Assembly (NCBI GenBank): GCA_946405565.1
Contig: CAMJHU010000185.1
Location: 1-5,156, forward strand
From: an uncultured Clostridia bacterium
GTDB taxonomy: Bacteria; Bacillota; Clostridia; Oscillospirales; Acutalibacteraceae
Length of the DNA: 5,156 nucleotides
Direction: 5' to 3'
Below the pieces are notes generated by a model. The model searched no databases and was not told the origin of the DNA. It saw only the letters and a program-made list of their open reading frames with translations. This document shows, one piece after another, positions 1 through 5,156 of this stretch (position 1 is its first letter; every line of letters begins with the position of its first letter). A program made the position numbers and the translations under genes.

Positions 1-2124
1 GTATCCTACGGTTTGCAGCAAGCCATGACCTATGCGCAGATGATGGATATTCCGTTTGCTTACAGTTCCAACGGCGACGCTTTTTACGAGCATGATTTTC
101 TCACCGGCGCGGAACGTGAGATCGCGCTGGATGATTTTCCCTCGCCCGATGAATTGATTTCCCGGTACAAAGCCGGCGCGAACAAGGGGCAGGGATTAAG
201 CGAGAGCGAATTGAAAATCAGGCGGCAGCCCTATTATTCCAGTCAGAATACCTATCCTCCGCGCTATTACCAGCGCAACGCCGTCAACCGTACACTGGAC
301 GCGATTGCGAGGGGACAGGAACGTCTGCTGCTCGTCATGGCGACCGGTACCGGCAAGACCTATACCGCCTTCCAGATTGTCTATCGTCTCATCAAAAGCG
401 GCATGAAGCGCAAGATTCTCTATCTTGCCGACCGGAACAACCTTGTGGATCAATCTATCGCTCAGGACTTTGCGCCGCTTGCCAAGACCATTCATAAAGT
501 GAATTTTGCGAAGGACGACCCGACGACGGTCACATCCTATGAAGTGTATTTTTCGCTCTATCAGCAGCTTGCCGACCGTGAGGACGATGTGGAAGACGAC
601 GAAGCTGTCAGCAAGCTCTCCAAGCTCTTCCAGCCGGAGTTCTTCGATTTGATTATCGTAGATGAGTGTCATCGGGGTTCTGCCAAGAAGGACAGCAGTT
701 GGCGTAAAATTCTGGATTATTTCTCCTCCGCGACGCAGATCGGCATGACCGCTACGCCAAAAGAAACAAAGTATGTGTCCAATATCGACTACTTCGGTGA
801 ACCGGTTTACACCTATTCCCTTTGCGAAGGAATCGAGGACGGATTTCTCGCGCCCTACAAGGTCATCAATATCCGCACAAATATCGGGGAAGGCTGGCGG
901 CCTTGCAAGGGTCAGCGCGATATTTATGGGAAGGAAATTGAAGACCGCATTTACACCAACAGCGATTTTGATTACACTCTTTTCCTACAGGATCGCACGG
1001 ACGAGGTCGCCGCGGAGATCACCAAATACCTCAAAAGCACCGGACGTATGCAGAAGACCATCGTATTCTGCACCACCGAGGAACACGCCGAGCGCATGAG
1101 AATTGCCCTTGTCAATCAGAATCAGGACATGGTGCAGGAAAATCCCGATTATGTGGTGCGTATCACAGGGAGCGACGCTTACGGCAAGAGCAAGCTGGAC
1201 TATTTTATCTCGGTTTCGTCCGACTATCCCGTCATTGCCACGACTTCCAAGCTGCTTTCCACCGGAACGGACAGCAAGATGGTCAAGCTCATTGTCCTCG
1301 ATAAAATGATCGGCTCTATGACGGAATTCAAACAGACCATCGGACGCGGTACCCGTATCCGAGAGGCGGAAGGCAAATTGTCCTTCACCGTCATGGATTT
1401 CCGCAACGTCACGCGGCTCTTTGCCGATCCCGATTGGGACGGACCTATCCAGCAGGACGAGGATTACGATCCCGACCGTCCGCCGAAAAAGGACGACGAC
1501 CCGCCGGTTGACCCCATTTCAATTGACCCCGCATTTCCGCCCGAACCGCGCCAGAAATACTATGTGGATGCGGAAGGCTGTCCTGTGGAGATCATCGGGA
1601 AATCCGTTTCGGTCTATGATTCCAACGGCAAGCTGCTTCGGCAGGAGAGTATCGTGGACTACACCAAGACCAATATCATCGGGCAATACGCCTCGCTCGA
1701 CAGTTTTATATCCCACTGGAATTCGCTGCGGAAGAAGGAAGAAATACAGGCGCAATTACGAGAACGCGGCATTGATCTGGAATTGCTCAAACGGGAACAG
1801 GGCATGGAAGAAGTGGACGATTTTGACTTCATCTGTCACTTGGCGTATGACCAGAAACCCCTGACGCGCAGGGAACGCGCCAACCATGTCAAGAAGCGCG
1901 ATTTTCTGAGCAAATACAGCGGCGTAGCGCGTGAAGTCATCGAGGCGTTGCTCGACAAATACATGAATATGGGTATCAGCGAGATCGAAACAACCGACGT
2001 GCTGAAACTCGATCCGTTTGCCAGATACGGCAAGCCCGCGAAAATCGCCGGATATTTCGGCGGCAAGGAAGGCTATCTGCAAGCGGTGAAGGAACTGGAA
2101 GAAGAATTGTATAAGGTGGTTTAA
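1..2124 (+). CDS. hsdR: Type I restriction enzyme subunit R (HsdR), 5'-truncated by window edge
   Basis: This is the motor and nuclease subunit of a Type I restriction complex: it uses ATP to translocate DNA past the bound HsdM/HsdS core and then cuts unmethylated DNA. The frame is open from base 1, so the true start lies upstream; 707 codons are present. Numbering from base 1, the window begins at a QxxxY nuclease motif (Q7-Y11), so the catalytic D and ExK residues of the PD-(D/E)xK domain must lie upstream. Superfamily 2 helicase motifs follow in order: a Q-like motif near Q91, Walker A ATGTGKT (114-120), DECH box (221-224), TAT (250-252), STGTD (420-424) and QTIGRGTR (445-452). A proline/aspartate-rich linker (about 476-519) leads to a C-terminal domain resembling EcoEI_R_C (about 520-700). 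No frameshift or missing motor residue is seen. It stops 5 bases before hsdM. The usual length for this branch is roughly 800 residues (from memory), so about 100 residues are missing. Confidence 0.96.
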   Translation, partial: VSYGLQQAMTYAQMMDIPFAYSSNGDAFYEHDFLTGAEREIALDDFPSPDELISRYKAGANKGQGLSESELKIRRQPYYSSQNTYPPRYYQRNAVNRTLDAIARGQERLLLVMATGTGKTYTAFQIVYRLIKSGMKRKILYLADRNNLVDQSIAQDFAPLAKTIHKVNFAKDDPTTVTSYEVYFSLYQQLADREDDVEDDEAVSKLSKLFQPEFFDLIIVDECHRGSAKKDSSWRKILDYFSSATQIGMTATPKETKYVSNIDYFGEPVYTYSLCEGIEDGFLAPYKVINIRTNIGEGWRPCKGQRDIYGKEIEDRIYTNSDFDYTLFLQDRTDEVAAEITKYLKSTGRMQKTIVFCTTEEHAERMRIALVNQNQDMVQENPDYVVRITGSDAYGKSKLDYFISVSSDYPVIATTSKLLSTGTDSKMVKLIVLDKMIGSMTEFKQTIGRGTRIREAEGKLSFTVMDFRNVTRLFADPDWDGPIQQDEDYDPDRPPKKDDDPPVDPISIDPAFPPEPRQKYYVDAEGCPVEIIGKSVSVYDSNGKLLRQESIVDYTKTNIIGQYASLDSFISHWNSLRKKEEIQAQLRERGIDLELLKREQGMEEVDDFDFICHLAYDQKPLTRRERANHVKKRDFLSKYSGVAREVIEALLDKYMNMGISEIETTDVLKLDPFARYGKPAKIAGYFGGKEGYLQAVKELEEELYKVV
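2113..2119 (+). promoter_or_regulatory. Ribosome-binding site for hsdM
   Basis: AAGGTGG lies inside the last codons of hsdR, 10 bases before the hsdM ATG at 2130, and differs from the ideal AAGGAGG at one base. It supports the chosen start and suggests that ribosomes finishing hsdR can reinitiate on hsdM. Confidence 0.6.
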
Positions 2125-2129
2125 ACAGC

Positions 2130-3611
2130 ATGGGCAATCTGTCCACATTTGTAAAACGAATCCGGGACATCATGCGTCAGGACGCGGGTATCAACGGCGA
2201 CGCGCAGCGCATTGAACAGATCGTGTGGATTCTGTTCTTAAAGGTCTATGACGCAAAGGAAAAGGAATGGGAATTTGACGATGATGCATACATTTCCGTC
2301 ATTCCGGAAGAATGCCGCTGGCGCAGCTGGGCGGCAGATGACAAATCCGGCAAAGTCATGACGGGCGACACGCTGCTGAATTTCGTCAATAATACGCTTT
2401 TTCCGACGCTGAAAAATCTGACTGTCACGCCGGATATGCCCGTCAAGAAGTCGATTGTCAAAACCACCTTTGAGGACGCGAACAACTATATGAAGGACGG
2501 TGTGCTGCTCCGTCAGGTTGTCAATCTCATTGGCGAGCTTGATTTGTCGGACACGAAGGAGATTCACGCCTTCGGAGAAATCTACGAATCCATCTTGCGC
2601 GAGCTGCAAAGCGCGGGTTCATCGGGCGAATTCTATACGCCGCGCGCCGTGACGGATTTCATGGCGGAGATGATCGCGCCGAAGATCGGAGAACGTATGG
2701 CGGATTTTGCCTGCGGCACAGGCGGCTTCATTACCTCGTGGCTGAAAAGGCTTGAGCCGTATTCAAAGCAATCGAATGAAGCAAAACAAGCCTATGACCA
2801 TTCCATCTACGGCGTAGAGAAGAAACAATTCCCCTATATGCTGTGTATTACGAATATGCTGCTGCATGACATGGACGTGCCGCAGATTTATCACGACAAT
2901 TCCCTGATGAAAGATGTGCTGGACTACACTGAGAAGGACAAATTCGACGTGATTCTGATGAATCCTCCCTACGGCGGCAGCGAAAAGACGGACGTGAAGA
3001 GCCATTTTCCGTCAGACCTTGCCAGTTCGGAGACAGCGGATCTGTTCATGTCGGTCATCATGTACCGTCTGAAAAAGACCGGACGGGCGGCGGTGATTCT
3101 GCCGGACGGATTTCTTTTCGGCACGGACAACGCCAAAATCGCTATCAAGAAGAAGCTGCTCAAGGAATTCAACCTGCACACCGTTATCCGGCTGCCGGGG
3201 AGTGTCTTTGCGCCTTATACGAGCATTACGACGAATATTTTGTTTTTCAGCGCGGGCAAGCCGACGGAGGAAACGTGGTTCTATCGGCTGGATATGCCGG
3301 AGGGTTACAAGCATTTTTCCAAGACCAAGCCGATGAAGCCGGAGCATTTCGACCCTGTCAGAGAGTGGTGGAATGACCGTCGGGAACTGACGGTGGACGG
3401 TTTCAGCAAGGCGAAGAAATACACGGTTCAGCAATTGACAGAGGAATGCGGTTACAATCTCGACCAGTGCGGATTCCCGCATGAGGAAGAAGAAATACTC
3501 GACCCGATGGATCTGATTCAGAGGTATCAGGAGGAACGCGCCAGTCTGAACGCGGAGATCGACCGCGTGCTGGAGGAAATCACCGCTAAACTCGGAGGTG
3601 TTTCCCAATGA
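2130..3611 (+). CDS. hsdM: Type I DNA methyltransferase subunit M (HsdM)
   Basis: This 493-residue protein is the N6-adenine methyltransferase subunit, which transfers a methyl group from S-adenosylmethionine to adenine in the target chosen by HsdS. Two copies pair with one HsdS to form the modification enzyme, and HsdR joins for restriction. The N-terminal part (about 1-135) is helical and HsdM_N-like. The catalytic domain shows GEFYTPR (166-172, motif X region), FACGTGG (193-199, cofactor-binding motif I) and NPPY (278-281, catalytic motif IV, typical of amino-methyltransferases). The charged C-terminal end (about 470-490) looks helical and is the part expected to pack on the HsdS conserved helices. 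The ATG at 2130 is backed by AAGGTGG 10 bases upstream and by starting 5 bases after the hsdR stop. Its stop overlaps the hsdS start (ATGA at 3608-3611). Length and motifs are complete, so an active enzyme is likely. Confidence 0.97.
   Translation: MGNLSTFVKRIRDIMRQDAGINGDAQRIEQIVWILFLKVYDAKEKEWEFDDDAYISVIPEECRWRSWAADDKSGKVMTGDTLLNFVNNTLFPTLKNLTVTPDMPVKKSIVKTTFEDANNYMKDGVLLRQVVNLIGELDLSDTKEIHAFGEIYESILRELQSAGSSGEFYTPRAVTDFMAEMIAPKIGERMADFACGTGGFITSWLKRLEPYSKQSNEAKQAYDHSIYGVEKKQFPYMLCITNMLLHDMDVPQIYHDNSLMKDVLDYTEKDKFDVILMNPPYGGSEKTDVKSHFPSDLASSETADLFMSVIMYRLKKTGRAAVILPDGFLFGTDNAKIAIKKKLLKEFNLHTVIRLPGSVFAPYTSITTNILFFSAGKPTEETWFYRLDMPEGYKHFSKTKPMKPEHFDPVREWWNDRRELTVDGFSKAKKYTVQQLTEECGYNLDQCGFPHEEEEILDPMDLIQRYQEERASLNAEIDRVLEEITAKLGGVSQ
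3594..3600 (+). promoter_or_regulatory. Ribosome-binding site for hsdS
   Basis: GGAGGTG sits in the final codons of hsdM, 7 bases before the hsdS ATG at 3608. It is a near-ideal Shine-Dalgarno sequence at good spacing. It fixes the start that overlaps the hsdM TGA by ATGA and points to translational coupling of M and S. Confidence 0.85.
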
Positions 3612-5062
3612 CGCCGCAGGAACTCAGAAGCAGTATTTTGCAGTTAGCCATTCAGGGCAGACTCGTTCCCCAGCGCCCCGAAGAAGGCACAGCCGAAGAA
3701 CTCTATCGACAGATTCAGTCGGAAAAGCAATCCCTCATCCAATCCGGCAAAATCAAAAAAGAAAAGCCCCTGCCGGAGATTACAGAGGACGAAATCCCGT
3801 TTGATATTCCCGATAGCTGGAAGTGGGTGAGGATTGGAAATATTGGTTCATGGAGTGCTGGTGCTACCCCTCAGCGTTCAAATTCAGAATACTATGATGG
3901 GAATATTCCGTGGCTAAAAACAGGCGATTTAAATGACGGATATATTAGTGAAGTTTCGGAGTTTATAACGGAATTAGCTTTAGAAAAAACTTCAGTACGT
4001 CTAAATCCTGCTGGTTCTGTTCTTATGGCTATGTATGGAGCTACAATTGGAAAACTGGGAATCGCACAAATTCCATTGACAACAAATCAAGCTTGTTGTG
4101 CCTGTATTCCTTTTTGTGGAATATTTAATCTGTATTTGTTTTTTTATCTTATGGGAATGAGAAGATCATTTATTAAATTGGGTGAGGGCGGTGCTCAGCC
4201 TAATATATCAAAGGAAAAGATAATCAATGCGTTTTTTCCCCTGCCGCCGCTTGCCGAACAGAAGCGCATTGTCGCAAAAATCGAAGAGCTTCTGCCGTTG
4301 GTTGACCGCTATGAACAGGCGTGGCAGCGGTTGGAAGTTCTCAACAGCCGATTCCCCGTCGATATGCAGAAATCTGTGTTGAACCTTGCCATTCAGGGCA
4401 GGCTCGTTCCCCAGCGCCCCGAAGAAGGCACAGGCGAAGATTTATTCCGACAGATTCAGGCAGAAAAACAGGCACTTATCAAGGCTGGAAAAATCAAGAA
4501 GGAAAAGCCCTTGCCGGAGATCACAGAGGACGAGCTGCCGTTTGATATTCCGGATAGCTGGAAGTGGGTGAGAATTTCGGATGTAATTGATGTAAGAGAT
4601 GGCACACATGATACACCAAAATATGTTTTAGATGGCGTTCCACTTGTAACCAGTAAAAATCTTGTAAATGGAACCATTGACTTTGATACAACAAAACTAA
4701 TCTCATATGAAGATGCTGAATTAATTAATTTGAGATCATCTGTCGATGACGGGGATATTCTTTTTGCAATGATTGGGACTATTGGCAACCCCGTTTTAGT
4801 AAAAAAAGACAGAGAATTTTGTATTAAGAATATGGCTCTATTTAAAAACATTGACCATGATTTATTTGATATGAATTATTTATTGTTGTTTCTTCAATTT
4901 GAACAAAGTTCCATGAAAAAGAAGGCTAGTGGAGGCGTGCAATCATTTGTTTCATTGAAATTTTTGAGACAATACCTAATTCCCCTGCCGCCGCTTGCCG
5001 AACAGAAGCGCATTGTGGCGAGACTGGAGGAATTGCTTCCGCTGTGCGAGATGTTGAGATAG
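3608..5062 (+). CDS. hsdS: Type I restriction-modification specificity subunit (HsdS), two TRDs
   Basis: This 484-residue protein sets the DNA target for both methylation and restriction by the Type I complex. It shows the full pseudo-symmetric plan: N-terminal conserved stretch (about 8-76), TRD1 (about 77-209), conserved end block PLPPLAEQKRIV (211-222) continuing into a helical central linker (to about 252), a second copy of the conserved stretch (257-323), TRD2 (about 324-457), and a second PLPPLAEQKRIV block (459-470) running to the stop. The two conserved stretches are 57/67 identical in protein by hand count. TRD1 carries a GATP...YYDGNIPW pattern and TRD2 a DGTHDTPKY pattern, both types that recur in HsdS TRDs as I recall; the actual target cannot be read from sequence. 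The start is set by GGAGGTG and the ATGA overlap with hsdM. The gene is intact. The TRD-coding parts are clearly more AT-rich than the rest, suggesting exchange from other sources. Confidence 0.96.
   Translation: MTPQELRSSILQLAIQGRLVPQRPEEGTAEELYRQIQSEKQSLIQSGKIKKEKPLPEITEDEIPFDIPDSWKWVRIGNIGSWSAGATPQRSNSEYYDGNIPWLKTGDLNDGYISEVSEFITELALEKTSVRLNPAGSVLMAMYGATIGKLGIAQIPLTTNQACCACIPFCGIFNLYLFFYLMGMRRSFIKLGEGGAQPNISKEKIINAFFPLPPLAEQKRIVAKIEELLPLVDRYEQAWQRLEVLNSRFPVDMQKSVLNLAIQGRLVPQRPEEGTGEDLFRQIQAEKQALIKAGKIKKEKPLPEITEDELPFDIPDSWKWVRISDVIDVRDGTHDTPKYVLDGVPLVTSKNLVNGTIDFDTTKLISYEDAELINLRSSVDDGDILFAMIGTIGNPVLVKKDREFCIKNMALFKNIDHDLFDMNYLLLFLQFEQSSMKKKASGGVQSFVSLKFLRQYLIPLPPLAEQKRIVARLEELLPLCEMLR
3635..3835 (+). 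repeat. hsdS direct repeat A, copy 1 (pairs with 4376-4576)
   Basis: This 201-base stretch encodes HsdS residues 10-76 and recurs at 4376-4576, offset by 741 bases. By hand count 167 of 201 bases match (about 83%) with no gaps, including an uninterrupted 31-base identity at 3662-3692 / 4403-4433 and a 20-base one at 3812-3831 / 4553-4572. It encodes the conserved helix that leads into TRD1. Confidence 0.95.
3836..4235 (+). other. TRD1-coding cassette of hsdS
   Basis: This is the variable segment between direct repeats A and B, encoding HsdS residues 77 to about 209. It is expected to read one half of the bipartite target. Base composition drops here: the 60-base stretches counted range from 30% to 45% GC (for example 4081-4140, 18/60), against 57% at 3661-3720. 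The encoded IPWLKTGDLN region fits the start of a common TRD fold. The boundaries follow the repeat edges and are approximate. Confidence 0.85.
4236..4272 (+). repeat. hsdS direct repeat B, copy 1 (pairs with 4980-5016)
   Basis: This 37-base stretch is identical to 4980-5016 (offset 744 bases) and encodes the PLPPLAEQKRIV block that closes TRD1. The match ends sharply at 4273. Third codon positions are identical throughout, although the bases just downstream have diverged. Confidence 0.95.
4376..4576 (+). repeat. hsdS direct repeat A, copy 2
   Basis: This is the second copy of the 201-base repeat at 3635-3835. It encodes HsdS residues 257-323, the conserved helix leading into TRD2. Of the ten amino-acid differences from copy 1, most are conservative, such as I/V, E/D, Y/F, S/A and I/L. 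Confidence 0.95.
4577..4979 (+). other. TRD2-coding cassette of hsdS
   Basis: This is the variable segment encoding HsdS residues 324 to about 457, expected to read the second half of the DNA target. It contains DGTHDTPKY near its start. It is the most AT-rich coding stretch of the window: 33% GC at 4621-4680 and 20% at 4861-4920 by hand count. It shows no evident similarity to TRD1 beyond the general plan, so the recognised half-sites probably differ. Confidence 0.85.
4980..5016 (+). repeat. hsdS direct repeat B, copy 2
   Basis: This 37-base perfect copy of 4236-4272 encodes the PLPPLAEQKRIV block that closes TRD2. It is followed by 15 more codons of a helical tail before the stop. Confidence 0.95.
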
Positions 5063-5094
5063 AAATAATTGACAAAAACAGATTATATTCTTAT

Positions 5095-5099
5095 GGAGG
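5095..5099 (+). promoter_or_regulatory. Ribosome-binding site for the gene starting at 5109
   Basis: GGAGG lies 9 bases before the ATG at 5109, in the 46-base AT-rich gap after hsdS. It is the main evidence that the short open frame at the window's end is a real gene start. Confidence 0.65.
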
Positions 5100-5108
5100 C
5101 TAATAGTA

Positions 5109-5156
5109 ATGAAAGATTATAGTTCGATTAAATATTCGAATTCATTCCTAAATCAA
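5109..5156 (+). CDS. Start of an unidentified gene, cut by window end
   Basis: Sixteen codons are visible, from ATG at 5109 to the window edge, with no stop; the peptide begins MKDYSSIKYSNSFLNQ. I do not recognise the family and no domain can be judged from so little. Support comes from GGAGG 9 bases upstream, same-strand placement 46 bases after hsdS, and lack of any visible terminator between them, so it may be co-transcribed with the restriction operon. Its codons are AT-rich, unlike hsdR and hsdM and more like the TRD cassettes. Genes in this position next to Type I operons are often accessory defence or mobile-element cargo, but nothing here shows which. A chance open frame cannot be excluded. 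Confidence 0.55.
   Translation, partial: MKDYSSIKYSNSFLNQ

Noticed and set aside
1..36. TTG at 13 or ATG at 25 as the true start of hsdR
   Set aside because: The frame is open to base 1, and the first residues already form the QxxxY nuclease motif, which in this family sits well inside the protein. The gene starts upstream of the window.
196..672. 158-codon minus-strand open frame opposite hsdR
   Set aside because: It covers the helicase Walker A and DECH-coding region of hsdR, which is clearly the real gene; the antisense peptide is low in recognisable features.
1421..1864. 147-codon plus-strand frame in another phase inside hsdR
   Set aside because: It is rich in arginine, threonine and proline, as expected from an out-of-phase reading of the real gene, and overlaps the HsdR linker and C-terminal domain, which read through without interruption.
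3012..3608. 198-codon open frame on the minus strand opposite hsdM
   Set aside because: It lies wholly antisense to a complete hsdM with all catalytic motifs, and its peptide shows no recognisable domain. GC-rich codon patterns in the real gene explain the long antisense frame.
3635..4576. Repeats in hsdS as a sign of a mobile element or fused duplicate genes
   Set aside because: The duplication of a conserved stretch around two different TRDs is the normal architecture of full-length HsdS; there are no terminal inverted repeats or transposase.
5069..5097. TTGACA at 5069-5074 as a -35 box for the gene at 5109, with TATGGA (5092-5097) as -10 at 17-base spacing
   Set aside because: The -10 would overlap the GGAGG ribosome-binding site and put the transcript start a few bases before the ATG, leaving the site untranscribed. 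The better TATATT (5084-5089) is only 9 bases from the -35. Probably a chance match in AT-rich DNA.

Overview
The window holds most of a Type I restriction-modification operon on the + strand, in the order hsdR (5' end cut off by the window edge), hsdM, hsdS, followed by the first 16 codons of an unidentified gene. Conserved catalytic motifs in HsdR and HsdM and the duplicated architecture of HsdS make the identification secure. The HsdR C-terminal region looks like the EcoEI_R_C type, which together with the 493-residue HsdM suggests the EcoAI/EcoEI-like (type IB) branch rather than EcoKI or EcoR124I; this is inference from memory of the families.

Layout: 1-2124 hsdR (partial; helicase/translocase motor, only the last nuclease motif visible); 5-base gap; 2130-3611 hsdM (N6-adenine methyltransferase); 4-base ATGA overlap; 3608-5062 hsdS (specificity subunit with two target-recognition domains, TRDs, embedded in two copies of the same conserved sequence); 46-base AT-rich gap; 5109 to the end, start of another gene with a good ribosome-binding site. 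No RNA gene, CRISPR array, insertion sequence or convincing terminator is visible.

The three subunits work together: HsdS reads a bipartite asymmetric DNA target, one half per TRD; two HsdM subunits plus HsdS form the methyltransferase that protects host sites; added HsdR subunits let the complex translocate unmethylated DNA and cut it at a distance. The tight R-M-S packing suggests one transcript and translational coupling.

Organism: the conserved genes are GC-moderate (about 57-65% in the two 60-base stretches counted) and the start sites carry strong GGAGG-type ribosome-binding sites, which would suit a mid-GC Firmicutes-type bacterium, but this is weak evidence. Type I systems move horizontally, so species cannot be read from this window.

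No new biological system is evident. The points most worth a second look are the in-frame, recombination-prone repeat structure of hsdS, its AT-rich TRD cassettes, and the unknown gene starting directly downstream.
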